A DNA stretch of 32,500 nt from Chromera velia (GCA_018398765.1 JAHBMJ010000038.1:22501-55000); one strand, 5' to 3'. Positions 9,731-20,240 are shown, numbered from the stretch's first letter. A program made the numbers and translations. The notes: generated by a model not told the origin, from the sequence alone.

Positions 9731-12468
9731 ATGGCAACAAACCTTTTCATTGGTTTACCAAGGACCTATGCCTTACTTTTTTTGTGTCCGGGCGTGTCCA
9801 GTAGACCGAGTTTGAAGACTATGGCTCATTATGAGTGGTGCAACCGCAACCTTGCGGATAAGAAGAGTCTCAAGAAGCACCAAAAAGGTTGTCAGGTATA
9901 CCTTTCGGCTCTTATATACTTTGAGCGCACAGGAGAATGGATTTCTGCTCCATTTAGAATCCCCCCAGCTTGGGATCGGGTTTATCTGGATGAGCGAAAG
10001 GAGCTGTACAGCGTCTCTGAGTATGTTGAGAACCTCCGTACCGATATTCTCCAAAAAATGAAGTACGTTGATCTCGTTTCCTTTGGGCAGGAGGCATCGT
10101 TTGCTGAAGATCTCAACAGATTGAAAGCAGCACTGCAAAAGCTGTCCGCTGATGAGCCGCTTTTCCCATCATACCTGGAAGGTGACAGACATGCTGTGAA
10201 ACGTTATGCAGAGTCGACGGACGACCTCAACGACAGGTTCATTCAGAAGCGCATGAAGAAGCTCCCTTGCGGCATCTTTGTTTTGGATCTGGAACAGATA
10301 CTCTGAGACCTTCTGCGTCTTCTAGAAGTGAAGGAGGTCAGCACAGGCAGCGTCGCTTGTATAGAGACGCCCAGTATCTCCTGTTCGTTCTATCCCCGAG
10401 TCTCTCTCTATCTCCAGCTCTGAGTTTGCATGTGACCACTCAATTTCTGCCTGTCCGTTCCTTCATGCTGCAGGAATGGAAAGCGGCCCCTCTTGTAGAC
10501 CCTGAAGAAGAACTGCCGGATGAGATGAAGTCAATATTTGATGGGGACGTTTACAGAACTCACCCTCTGGTGATCGAATGGTCCACCGGTCGGCGGTGTC
10601 CCGACAGACGCAAGTGGAGTGCTGCTGTTGTTGCAGAAGAGTGGGAGCGGGAGAACAGCGGACGGGCAGAGGCAAGGGTCCAACAGGAAGAGGGCATTGG
10701 GGAAGAAGAGGATGAAGGAGAAGAAGAAGATCCGTTCTCTTTTGGCGGGGACGACTCAGACTGGGCCTGGTTTAATCCAGACGATGATGGGGCCTCACCA
10801 AGTGCCTCGGCCCAGGCCTTGCCAAGAGGGAGCCTGGAATCTCAGCTCGATGCTGAGTTGTTACAACAGGTAGCGGAAGGAAGGGTACTCGAAGAAAAGT
10901 AGGTTTTTTTCGGGATGGCAAATGATGATGCGACTCTGCAAGACCCTCTAAAAACCAATGCGACGAAGTCACTCCAGTGGGAGATCTACTGTCTGAACTT
11001 AATGGGGTCCATACGCTAGGGTTTGATGTTCCTGTACTGTGCGGTTACCCTTGGACAGCTGGCCCAGGCGGGAAAGACCATTGAGGGGGGAGTCGATCAG
11101 ATTGCCGCAGATTTGGTTTCTTTTTTCAGAAAGCTTTCCGGTGGCATCCCCATGAGAACTGTATGGGGAGAGAGGATGGTGAAAGGCACCCTGCTTGCAG
11201 GAGTATTTGACATTCCTGCATTGTCGCCCTCCACGGGTTTTCTGGACATATCAAGTGCAATCAAATGTTATCACCTGTGCAACTTTTTGAAGAGAATGCT
11301 GCAGAATCCGATTCAGTGCAATCAGTGCAATCGTGTTACGGCAGGGGATTTTGAAGCACGTGTACGAAGGTGCAAGAAAATGGTGGAAGAAGAGCAGAAC
11401 CAGACCGCAAGAATGAATGAAGCAAAGAGAACTGGGGTGAAGAGGGAGACTCTTTGGTCTTCTCTTCTTGAATTCACTGGGGTACATTTCCTTGTACTTT
11501 TCCTTATTGATTTGATGTACCTCTCTCTTGAGGGTGTTGTCCGTTTTCACATCTTCTGCATCATGCGATGGTTTGTGGACAACAGCTTGTCGAACATAAA
11601 GAGAGTGAAGAAGGGGGCGGATGGATAGGAGGTCCTTCCAAAGGGGCCAAGTCTATCTGTGAACACTTGGCTGGGGCAGGTGAAGTATACTTACTGCGAT
11701 GCCACTTTTGTCTTGAACGAAGTCACTGAGAACATGATCGACAGGAAGAAAGCATCTTTCACGACCACTACGTCAAAGATGCTCCATTTTTTCCCAGTTT
11801 TTTTGGCTCTGCTTCATGAAGCGATGCCCCCCAAGAGCGCCCCCATTCACAGAGAGGCAAAGCGCTACCTTGATTGTTACGAAGCCCATTGTCAAATTAT
11901 GGTCTTTCTTTTCAGAGAGACCGTGCGTCGCTCTTGGCTCGATTGGCTGGGCAAGCTGATCAACGCTTTTTTTGCTTTGTTTTTTTCTTTGTACTCTCTT
12001 GGGGAGAAGCCGAAGCTGCATGGGTATACTCATTTGCCTTTCTTGCTTCGTTGGTTTGGTCCACTGCGTCAGATTTGGAATTTCGCGACTGAGGGAATGC
12101 ATCAATTTCCAAAGGGGTTTGTCTAAAAGGGGGGCTCAAACCGAGCCAACATAAATAAGCAATCGATGATTAGTTGGCTATATACCTGGTTGATCTACCT
12201 TTATCGAAGAGAAGGAGGGAGAGGGAGAGAGGGTAAACAAGAGAACCTTGAAGGACGGATTGTTCGTTTTGATTCGTCCTACTGGAATGTGATTAGGGAA
12301 ACAGACAAAACAGCAGATCTTCTTTTCGTTCGTCACGAAGAACTGTGTCATTTTTCTCCGGTTTTTCTTGGTTATGAAGAATGCAATAAAACACGTCATG
12401 CAGTCTTGCGGACTAAGTGTGAGGAAGTGTCTTTCTTAAAGTTAAAGAAGCATTCAAATGGAATATGA
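9731..12468 (+). pseudogene. Tnp2-type (CACTA) transposase with in-frame stops
   Basis: The transposase would cut and rejoin the element ends. One frame runs from ATG 9731 (or 9822) to TGA 12466-12468 with a single intron (10337-10473, donor GTCAGC, acceptor GCTGCAG, phase 0). No frameshift is seen, but stops lie at 10304 (TGA), 10900, 11017 and 11626 (TAG) and 12124 (TAA). The N-terminus has a short Cys-His motif (KKSLKKHQKGC). Near 11188 is TLLAGVFDIPALSPSTGF and near 11507 IDLMYLSLEGV, matching the family patterns DLPALRK..GF and DPMHLLLEGV; the usual His of the second is Tyr here, a C-to-T change. Near 12020-12090 is HLPFLLRWFGPLRQIW followed by EGMHQF, matching the C-terminal HLP..I..FGPL...W...E..H block. 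The first catalytic Asp was not located. Confidence 0.75.
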
Positions 12469-12543
12469 ATTTTTCTTCGGCTCTATACTTTATAAATACT
12501 ATCACTGTAAATGCCTAAAATTAAGTTTCCAGTGATTTTGCTA

Positions 12544-12931
12544 CCATGGGCGACATAAGTTTTGTATACTCAATTTTTGACCTCTCTAGCGCCAATGAAA
12601 TATGACAAGAAGTAAACATTTATACAATTGAATTAGTAAGCTACAACGGTTTTAATCAGGTATTAATTAGGGGTTGTGGGAAGAATGTGTCTCAAATATA
12701 AGTAAACTTATTTTTTCTGAAGTGACCGATCGACCAAGCCTATAAAAAGTAAAACATAAATTTATAATTCAATCTAGTTTTACCAATTGAGGACCTATAA
12801 AGCCAATTACTTTAAAGTAATACTTTATGCTGTATCTACTTCTATTCTAGCCCGCTTGATCCAGTATTGACTTCAAAAACGAATCTTCGCTAACTCCATA
12901 AAAAAATATATAATACTTTTGTCGCCCATGG
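12544..12931. mobile_element. MITE copy 1 (388 bp)
   Basis: It starts CCATGGGCGACATAAG and ends in the inverted counterpart CTTTTGTCGCCCATGG; the terminal repeat is about 25 bp with 3 mismatches. It is AT-rich and non-coding. TA precedes it and TG follows, so the presumed TA target duplication has one mutated side. Same length and orientation as the copy at 13479. Confidence 0.85.
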
Positions 12932-13478
12932 TGTTGATCGAGCAAACTTTCGACAAGAACATACAAAAGAACAAACAAAAAAATATAATAAAAATATAAT
13001 TATCAAGCGGTAAAAATTTGAAAGAAGACAATGTATGCTTTGTTTAATAGAAGTGATCTTTACTTGATTTATTGTAAGTCAAACTTTTGTTGTTCTGAAT
13101 TTTACTAACATATAGAAACTTAGTTTTTATTTTTTTGGGTTCAAATCATTATACAGTCGAACGCATCTACTCTTTCTTGTGACGAACAAAGTATATTAAA
13201 CCTTTTTATAATAGAGCTTTTCTGATAGTTTAGCTTCTCTAGTTTAAATGAGTGGATATAGGAAAAAAGTGATTTCACACTTTATTAGTATCAAAATGTT
13301 CTCTATAATCAAGAAGCCCTCTATGCAATCAACTAATTTCAAGAAAAACAAAACGTTCATAAAGAAATAAAACAAACAAGTGCCTATAGTAAATAGACTC
13401 CTAATGAGTTGAGTTTAATTCAACTTTGAATAAAATATGTGTTTCACAAAAAAAAAAGATCGACTTTTGGGGCCAATA
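12932..13478. other. AT-rich spacer between the two MITEs
   Basis: No reading frame, RNA gene or repeat was recognised. Composition matches the rest of the AT-rich core of the transposon. Confidence 0.4.
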
Positions 13479-13866
13479 CCATGGGCGACATAAGTTTTGT
13501 ATACTCAATTTTTGACCTCTTTAGCGCCAATGAAATATGACAAGAAGTAAACATTTATACAATTGAATTAGTAAGCTACAACGGTTTTAATCAGGTATTA
13601 ATTAGGGGTTGTGGGAAGAATGTGTCTCAAATATAAGTAAACTTATTTTTTCTGAAGTGACCGATCGACCAAGCCTATAAAAAGTAAGACATAAATTTAT
13701 GATTTAATTTAGTTTTGCCAATTGAGGACCTATAAAGCCAATTACTTTAAAGTAATACTTTATGCTGTATCTACTTTTATTCTAGCCCGCTTGATCCAGT
13801 GTCGACTTCAAAAACGAATCTTTGCTAACTCCATAAAAAAATATACAATACTTTTGTCGCCCATGG
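13479..13866. mobile_element. MITE copy 2 (388 bp), TA target duplication intact
   Basis: Same ends and length as copy 1, flanked by TA at 13477-13478 and 13867-13868, as expected for a Tc1/mariner-type non-autonomous element. It differs from copy 1 at 11 of 388 positions, all transitions, with no indels. Confidence 0.88.
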
Positions 13867-13868
13867 TA

Positions 13869-14492
13869 GTGTATGAGATTTTCTATAACTAGTTTTCTAG
13901 AGATTTTGTTTGTGTTTCAAAATTATAAAATTAAGTCATTCTTGATTAATTAATCAATTAACTATATAGTTAGTTAATCTTTAATTCTTTGTGTATTGAT
14001 ACATCCCGTGTTGAATTTATTTCACCGACGTTTTTAAAAAATTCTACACTGTGATTCTAAGAAGAATCTCACATTAGTGATCGATGTTTCTAGTTATTTT
14101 CTAAAACATTAATCCTAGGCTACACTTAGTAGAAAAATTAATTAACTAATCAATCAATGGATCAATCAATCAATCAATCAAATTTTTAAAAAATAGGGTC
14201 GATTATAAACTATAAAATTTTTCTAGACATGCAAATTGAATTTTTTTAATAATTATTTTTTGGCAACTTGCATTAAATGAAAGGTTTATGCAGGTATGCA
14301 AGCCAACCGTTTTTGTGATGACCCAAAATGAAAAGCTCATGCAAAGGGCCAATAGATTTTATATATTTTTTTTTCTGTTTCCACAGGTTTTCAATTTTTT
14401 AGTTTTTTTGGGGGGGGTAAGGGGAGGTGGGGGGCAGGGCCCAGGGGGCGGGGGTGGGTGAGGGTGGGGGGGACGTTAGGAGGGGATGGAGT
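13869..14492. other. AT-rich transposon core and G-rich stretch
   Basis: AT-rich non-coding sequence with a TCAA run at 14150-14180 gives way at about 14400 to a strongly G-rich tract on the + strand (C-rich on the strand of the neighbouring gene, just past its stop). Nothing further recognised. Confidence 0.35.
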
Positions 14493-15135
14493 CTAGGTCT
14501 TCTGCAGGCCCTTCTGCGGGCTCTTTGATCTTGTCCTGTAGTCTGAAGTGATCTCCTGCCTGCGCTTCGAAGGGGAAGTTTTCTCTGCCTTTTCCTCTCT
14601 CTGTTTATCCGAAGGAGACTCAAGAAAACGGAGAAGACTGTAAGGGAGATACAAATTTAGAACCACCAAATCCTCTCCTTCTGACAGAGGTCGGCGCTTG
14701 ATTGGATTCCCCCCTGCCTTCCAACAGATGAACACCCTGTCTTCGCTCTTCTCAGAGGCTGTATACCCCTGTTCCCTGCCGATTTTTTTTGCTATTCCTG
14801 AAATCTCTGCAGTCATTTGAATCACGAACGGGCCTTTGAGTGCATAAATGACATCGGCGGTGAGGGGTTGGGGAATCCCCAGATAGGCAGCTTGTCCTTC
14901 TTCCCGTTTTTGTCGGTGTGAAGATACTTGTTGAAGTACCCTTCTTCTTCGGAGACAGGCCTGCAAAAAAAAAGTAGATCACAAGAAGAGACAATGAGAG
15001 AGATGAGAGAGAGACAGACATATACAGAAGCTTAGTGCGCACTAGCATAGTTAGACACTGAAGACAACTGACTATATACAGCTGTGTAGTCAGATTTGAA
15101 TCCATCTTCAAAGCGAGCAACTCAGTTGAAGTAAG

Positions 15136-15145
15136 CACACATACA

Positions 15146-15186
<41 letters not shown>

Positions 15187-15217
15187 ACACATACATATAC
15201 ACGCGCACACACACATG

Positions 15218-15269
<52 letters not shown>

Positions 15270-15334
15270 TACAACACACACTCACACATACACACACACA
15301 TACACACACACACATACACCACACACACACACAC

Positions 15335-15367
<33 letters not shown>

Positions 15368-15371
15368 CACA

Positions 15372-15412
<41 letters not shown>
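15136..15412. repeat. CA microsatellite
   Basis: About 275 bp of CA repeats with TA interruptions inside the last intron of the transposon's second gene. Reading frames through it are artefacts. Confidence 0.95.
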
Positions 15413-15415
<3 letters not shown>

Positions 15416-15508
15416 AAGGGAGGGAGGGAAGGAGGGGGAGAGAGAGAGAAAGAGAAGATTGACTGCCTCCCTTCAAGGGACCATCGGCAGAGAGAGAGAG
15501 AAAAGAGA

Positions 15509-15544
15509 GAGACGCGGCCTCTTCTGGGATGCCAAGCCCATCTA
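15509..15544. repeat. 36-bp intron block, copy in the last intron of the second gene
   Basis: It begins GAGACGCGGCCTCTTCTGGG and is identical over 36 bp to 16022-16057. On the gene's strand it lies just downstream of a 5' splice donor and is followed by a CT tract, as in the other copy. Confidence 0.85.
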
Positions 15545-15919
15545 CAACTGGGGGGGAGTCTTCCTCACCTGCAGAGAAATCCGATGGTCTTCGTAAACAC
15601 CTGCCTCGTCACCTCACGATCATAACTGCTGACACCCTGGCTGCCAAAGACGGCCTAAGCAGCCGTCGGAAACGCCACTTACCCCACCTCGACTGCCACC
15701 CTCCTCTCCAGCACTGCAGAGATGCCGTCTCGAATCTTTTTCGGCGTTCCATTCAGCAGTGCGCCTAAGAACACTGTCTCTGGCTTTAGTTCTATTCCCA
15801 GGGAAGACCCTTTCGGACAATCGACCTGCTGTTTCAGGTTGTAGATGATCTGCAGACATAAAGAACAAAGGTGTATGAATAAGTAAGTGAATGACAAGGT
15901 GAAGAAAGAGGAGAGAAAT

Positions 15920-15954
15920 GAGAGAGAGAAAGAGAGAAAGACGGAGATAGAGAA

Positions 15955-15989
<35 letters not shown>

Positions 15990-16057
15990 AAGAAAGAAAG
16001 AGAGAAAGAGAGAAAGAGAGAGAGACGCGGCCTCTTCTGGGATGCCAAGCCCATCTA
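15920..16057. repeat. GA/CT tract plus second copy of the 36-bp intron block
   Basis: A GA-rich microsatellite (15920-16021) is joined to the repeated block at 16022-16057. Both fill the intron between exons 2 and 3 of the transposon's second gene. Confidence 0.85.
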
Positions 16058-16969
16058 TAATTGTACCGACAAAGACAGACGGGAAGGAGGGGGGACTCAC
16101 TGTCATAGTGTTGGTGAGCTCAGCCTGCTGAATCGATGTCAAAAAAATCCACAGAGGTTTCAGCACTCCTGGCATCACCGTTTCCAATGCCTCGCCTTGC
16201 AGCCTGTTGCGCCATGCCTTCATATTCTCCGCCTTGAACTCAAAATCTGTCAAAGTGGTCGTCGTTACGCCCAGGTCGGTGTATTGAACGTACTGCAAAC
16301 CATAAACAGGGAGGGGGGAAAATGTCAAAAACACTTCGGATCGATGTGCTTCAACGAACGGAATTCTTTTGACCTGATAAGCCTTCTACAGCCAGTCTTA
16401 GAGAAACGGTTCCTCCTCGAAGGTCTTCAGGATGGCTCGATGGACTTGCATTCTCAACGGAGTCTCATATACATCGTAGTGCAGGGTCCCCGCATCAAAA
16501 GGAGCAAAACAGCAGAACGCAATAAATTCTTTCACGGAGGTTGATTCTCCAACCAAATCTACTGCTTTGCTCTGCATGGAATCTAACTCGCTCTTTCTAT
16601 ACTCCGCCACAGCACCGGCAGACAACGGAGGGGCACAACCCCGGGCAGGCTGGAGACTCTCATCGATCCTTGCTGCTGCCGCCGCAGCTTCAGAAACCGT
16701 TGGAGAGGCAGACTCTGAAGCGGGAGGAGAGTCGGTCATCATGCCCGAAAGAAAATTTTGGTTATGCCCACGGCTCATTCTCCGTTCCCTTCGATTCAGT
16801 GGGCGTTCTTTCTAAAAAAAGAGGGGCATGAGATCGTAACACTGTCAAAAAGAAGGATGTGTGCTCACTTTGTTGAGTTGTTATCGCTTTGGTGTCCGGC
16901 CTCCAAACGGCAAGTAGGCATGGGCTGTGCCTGTGAAATTTTCTGGCACTGCCCATGCCTCGGCCGAAT

Positions 16970-17055
16970 TGGCGGCACGCGGTATGCCGCGAAGTATGAC
17001 CCCCGCGCACGCTCATAGTGCAGTCTTGAAAGAACCGCGCCACAGGCGCGGCCAG
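16970..17055 (-). repeat. Right subterminal repeats of the transposon
   Basis: This holds the inverted partner of 9577-9626 (16970-17020) and one palindromic unit, CCGCGCCACAGGCGCGG (about 17034-17050), preceded by CTTGAAAG as in the left units. Confidence 0.7.
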
Positions 17056-17080
17056 CATTGAAAAATCCATTTCAAGACAG

Positions 17081-17102
17081 ACTAGAGTGTCAGGGAGGTT
17101 TT
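17081..17102 (-). repeat. Right terminal inverted repeat of the transposon
   Basis: Partner of 9418-9439, containing ACTAGAGTGTCAGGG, and followed by TTGG. Confidence 0.75.
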
Positions 17103-17106
17103 TTGG

Positions 17107-17275
17107 AAGGTTTTAATTGAGCTTAATTGACATTGGATGGGTCCGACCCGCCCGCCCGCCAGGGCGCGCCACGGGCGGGGGGCGGGGCGAGCGTGCCGTA
17201 CGCACGCGCCCCTCCGAATCCCCTCCGAAGCACGTGTGTGGCATGCCAGGGCCCGCATAATTCAGAGCTGCATGC
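17107..17275. other. GC-rich flank of the transposon
   Basis: A short AT-rich piece is followed by a very GC-rich stretch (about 17140-17215, CCCGCC and GGGCGGGG words). It resembles a CpG-rich promoter but has no proven gene attached. Confidence 0.3.
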
Positions 17276-18553
17276 ATGCATGTGTTGTTTTGTATGTGTT
17301 TCTCTAGCTCACCTCATCACTGGTGGCATTTTAAATTCAGTTGCAATCAGAGTCGGTTTGTTGGGCAGCAAAGAAGTAATTGGAAGTGCAAAAAAGATGC
17401 CTCCACAAACTTTTACCAAAAAGGCGTGGACATCTTTAGAGAAAAAAGATGGAGGAAACTGAGAGCTAGTTTATCAGGCACAGCAATGAGAACCCGGTTA
17501 ACTTTGAGAGGTTCTTGTAGGCATGCACTGCTTCTTAAACAGGCAGGGAGACGCATTTCTGCCGACTGGAGCCCCTCGGGCCCCGGCCCCCTTGTGCAGT
17601 CTTCCACAGGGGGGATGGTCGAGCCCTTTTTGTCCCTGTTGTTGCGAAACTGGATGGTCGTTTGAATCTCGATACAGATCTCTCGCATGCAGGTGACCAT
17701 GCACCGGATATTTCTTTTTTTCCCGTGTCGAGGCAAAGACCATCGATGCTGTCGAAGCCGTATGTGTAGGAATATGGAGAGAGGGGGGTTGGTTTGTTGT
17801 TGACGTGGGTTTAAAGGTAATCCACGGGATATATACATGGTGTTGCAGGAGGAGGCGCTCCCTGAACCCAACTTCGTTCAAGAATAGCTATAGGCCACAG
17901 GAGGGGGTAGATTTGTCAGGGACCCTGCCAAGGCACCCTGAACAGGATTGTCTAGTAAAAAAAACGGACTCTGTGTTAGTTGGTGTGTACACACAGAACC
18001 CCTAGCTCTATTCCCCTTCTTTAATTGGACGTCTCCAATGCAGAACCCTAACAGGCCCAGAGCCCATCGTAGGGAAGAAGAACTTTAGTGGGAGATGGAA
18101 GGGGGGTTCCAGAAATTTAGTCGTCTCTTTGCGAGTCCACGGCTGCTGGTAGACACTCTTTCCAGAATCTCGATGACTCTCTCTCACCATCTGCTTCATA
18201 CCTCCAGAATCAGAAGAACTCCTTCTTTAATGTCACTGCATGTCGCAGACTGTCAGAACTCAACTCACATTGGAGGTGGTCCCTCCAGACAGTAATCAGT
18301 ACTGATCAGTGCTTCCTAGTTTGTTTGTGGCGCTCGAGTAAGACTGTTGTAGTCAGGCTTTGAGATGCTAATCGTAGACGTTCCATGCACATTTGGAGAT
18401 AAGCTGATATTTCGGGGTGCACTTCAGGTGGCTATGACGTGGATCATTGAACTGGGTGGGTTTTTTGTCAGAACAGCCTCTACACAAGCGAGTTTGCTAA
18501 TCCATGTATTGTTTGCTCTGTATGGGACAATCAAACCCTCTTGTTCTCTCTGA
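17276..18553 (+). pseudogene. Long decayed reading frame, unknown family
   Basis: One + strand frame gives protein-like sequence over 1.28 kb despite about nine internal stops (TGA, TAG and TAA). Open pieces include 17276-17665 (TNFYQKGVDIFREKRWRKLR), 18095-18295 (FQKFSRLFASPRLLVDTLSR) and 18365-18553 (MLIVDVPCTFGDKLIFRG). The persistence of one frame argues for a former coding sequence more than for chance; some stops may instead lie in unrecognised introns. No domain recognised. It begins 170 bp beyond the transposon end and points to the coding-like segments downstream. Confidence 0.4.
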
Positions 18554-18618
18554 AACTGTAGACGTGGAGCAGGGAGGAGACGGCGAGTCTAGGTCCTTAT
18601 GGGTTTTGCCATGCGAAG

Positions 18619-18660
18619 CCTTCAGGCATGGAAGGTCAGCCTTCAGGCACGGAAGGTCAG
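18619..18660 (+). repeat. Short tandem duplication (about 20 bp unit, two copies)
   Basis: CTTCAGGCATGGAAGGTCAG and CTTCAGGCACGGAAGGTCAG lie almost head to tail, differing by one transition. Read in frame they would give FRHGRS twice. Confidence 0.7.
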
Positions 18661-18755
18661 TCCGACCTGACCAGCCTCTCCTGCTGTGCTGGTGCCCTCT
18701 TTTTTCTTTTCCCCATACCACTTACCCCCTCTTTTTCCGCACTTGATGTGTGCAG

Positions 18756-19095
18756 GTGTCTGAATGTAGCGAACTGCGGATATTTTCACGACGCCTGGGT
18801 TCTGACATGCAGCAGGGTCGGTCAGCTAGTCGGTCAGCCATGTAGCTTCATACCATTGATCAGGGTATATAGTGGAAAGATGTGCTGACGAGGGTAGCCC
18901 ACTTTTGTTCGTATGCTGCCTTGTCAAGATCGTTTCTTCAGTCTGCCTGTCTCCCTCGGACGAACATGGACGCGTCATCAGGCATGAGGGTCAAGAGGAT
19001 GCATGAGTGTTTCAGCAAGCATTATGTGGCTATCCAAATCAATGAAAATGTTTGCGTATATGCAGATGAACCTCTGTCTAGCCGTTTCGAGGGGT
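18756..19095 (+). pseudogene. Exon-like segment with two in-frame TAG codons, unknown family
   Basis: It follows a good acceptor (TGATGTGTGCAG). The frame reads VSECSELRIFSRRLGSDMQQ, then two TAG codons (18843-18890 region), then RVKRMHECFSKHYVAIQINE before a TGA at the end, where a GTGACT could be a donor. Function unknown. Confidence 0.35.
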
Positions 19096-19541
19096 GACTT
19101 CTATAGAAAACGACAGTGCAAGTGGTCTCACGAGCCCAAGCACCACCCCTGTCTCCATTTCCATGCCTTTGGTGGGTTTCGTTGACGATACCTCTCTCCG
19201 GACATTGTTCCTATTTCGCTTCAATTCCGTTTCAGTGCTCTCGTGCGCCCATTGTTCCGTGTCTGCTTCTCAACTCCACATGTCTCTACCGCAGAAGTAC
19301 ACTATGCTGCTGTCGCATGATTCTTGGTGTTACTGCCTATGTGCAAGAAGCTGCTCACATCCTCAGTGCCCTCTGTCACACGAGCCCATGGTGGAATTTT
19401 TGCACCTTAAGCTCTTTGTAAACTGAAACAGGAAATATCTGATATATGCTAATTTTGAAAAAGAGTAAGAGGTATGGTGACATCTCTGGAGCTTGGTGGC
19501 TTGCTTTATTAGAATAGCTGGAAGGGGAGTTGAAGGTGTAG

Positions 19542-20240
19542 AAGAAGGCGTTTTGTGTGTATGAGGATGAAACTCCCAGAGCAAAGCAGGAGCTTTTGAC
19601 AGGGACAGATACGAAAGAGGCAGGGCCAGCAGAGGGAAGAGATAAAGACGAAGGAGACAAGAAATCCTCCTCGGGGAAGGATCAGGAGCGTGACAAAGTG
19701 GGAGAAAAAGTGGAGGAAGGAGAGATAAGAGATGAAGGGGAGGGTCATAGTGGGGGACCAGACTTCCGATTGCAAGTGAGTCTCTCAGCTAAGTTGCGGA
19801 GGGGGTCTCGCTGTAGATTGTCACCGCTTTGCCCTTGCACGTACTTGATGGTTCTCATTTTCTCTTTGAATTCGCATTGCTTGCGGGTCATCGAAAGAGA
19901 AGGGAGCGGTGCAGACACTTTTATTGAATTCTGTCTCCTGTACCTGTCTGCCTGCCTTGCCTGTAGGAATCCTGGGCTTGTGAAGGGCCTCAGCAGACAT
20001 CGGGTGAAGTGGAAGAGCCTCGTTCAAGCACAGCCGTCTCTACGTCTGGTGCCACGTTGCTTTGGCAGGGGCGTCCGCCATTCTCTTTACTTCCAATTTT
20101 GCTTGTGTATGTGTATGTGTATGTGTGTGTATGTGTGTGTATGTGTGTGTGTGTGTGTATATGTATGGTATGGCCCTCGCGGCCCTTCTTTTCAGGGTAA
20201 CCACGGGGAGGCTGTGGTATTCGGGCTTTTTAAAATCCTG
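19542..20240 (+). CDS. Three candidate exons of an unknown + strand gene
   Basis: Segments 19542-19775, 19967-20104 and 20196 to about 20240 join in phase 0 through GTGAGT/CTGTAG and GTGTAT/TTTTCAG sites. The first is a charged Lys/Glu-rich linker (DKVGEKVEEGEIRDEGEG), the second is Ser/Thr-rich (SGEVEEPRSSTAVSTSGA), the third reads GNHGEAVVFGLFKILH. The low-complexity linker could be an exon of almost any nuclear protein. No start codon or domain was identified. Confidence 0.35.
20105..20162. repeat. TG/TATG microsatellite at a putative splice donor
   Basis: A GTGTATGTGTATG run begins exactly where the preceding candidate exon ends, so every unit offers a GT donor. Confidence 0.7.

Larger units (their letters stand above)
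14493..16778 (-). pseudogene. Second gene of the transposon, five exons, unknown family, disrupted
   Basis: Exons on the - strand: 16778-16374 (ATG start), 16292-16101, 15849-15683, 15640-15569 and 14960-14493. Splice sites are GT-AG and phases agree at all four junctions. Exon 1 has an Ala-rich stretch (SEAAAAAARIDES) and ends with two in-frame stops (TAA, TAG) 3 codons apart shortly before its donor. Exon 2 reads YVQYTDLGVTTTTLTDFEF, exon 3 IIYNLKQQVDCPKGSSLGIE, exon 4 SSYDREVTRQVFTKTIGF. Exon 5 starts in frame as EEEGYFNKYLHTDKNGKKDK, then the coding-like frame shifts by one to FVIQMTAEISGIAKKIGREQ, which implies a small indel or an unseen splice. I recognise no domain. By position it could be the TnpA-like partner of the transposase, or a captured host gene. 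It converges on the transposase gene. Confidence 0.6.
9418..17102. mobile_element. CACTA/EnSpm-like DNA transposon, 7.7 kb, decayed
   Basis: The ends are a 22-bp inverted repeat matching at 20 positions, with the core CCCTGACACTC. Both ends abut TTGG (9414-9417 and 17103-17106), a possible 4-bp target duplication. Inside each end are GC-rich palindromes and a second inverted block (9577-9626 against 17020-16970). The + strand gene encodes a Tnp2-type transposase and a - strand gene converges on it from the other end. Each start codon lies about 310-325 bp from its own terminus. CACTA elements classically begin CACTA or CACTG; here the CACTC word is internal to a slightly longer inverted repeat, so the exact boundary is provisional. 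Two MITEs sit in its middle. The internal region 12470-14400 is strongly AT-rich. Confidence 0.75.

Noticed and set aside
9731-12468. Nuclear code with UAA/UAG read as Gln
   Set aside because: It would explain four of the transposase stops but not the TGA, and the host IF-3 gene ends at TAG exactly where the family ends.
12544-13866. The two 388-bp repeats as LTRs of a small retroelement
   Set aside because: Each copy has its own inverted ends and one is flanked by TA on both sides. They lack TG...CA ends and the outer flanks show no target duplication.
14752-15476. Open frames of up to 218 residues through the CA repeat
   Set aside because: They encode only Cys-Val or Thr-His repeats from the microsatellite.
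17413-17881. Two long - strand open frames (127 and 152 residues)
   Set aside because: They overlap each other in different frames and lie opposite the long + strand decayed frame; no splice or start signals support them.
19120-19230. FVDDT in one frame as a reverse transcriptase palm motif
   Set aside because: No other reverse transcriptase block is found nearby in that frame and the motif is short enough to arise by chance.
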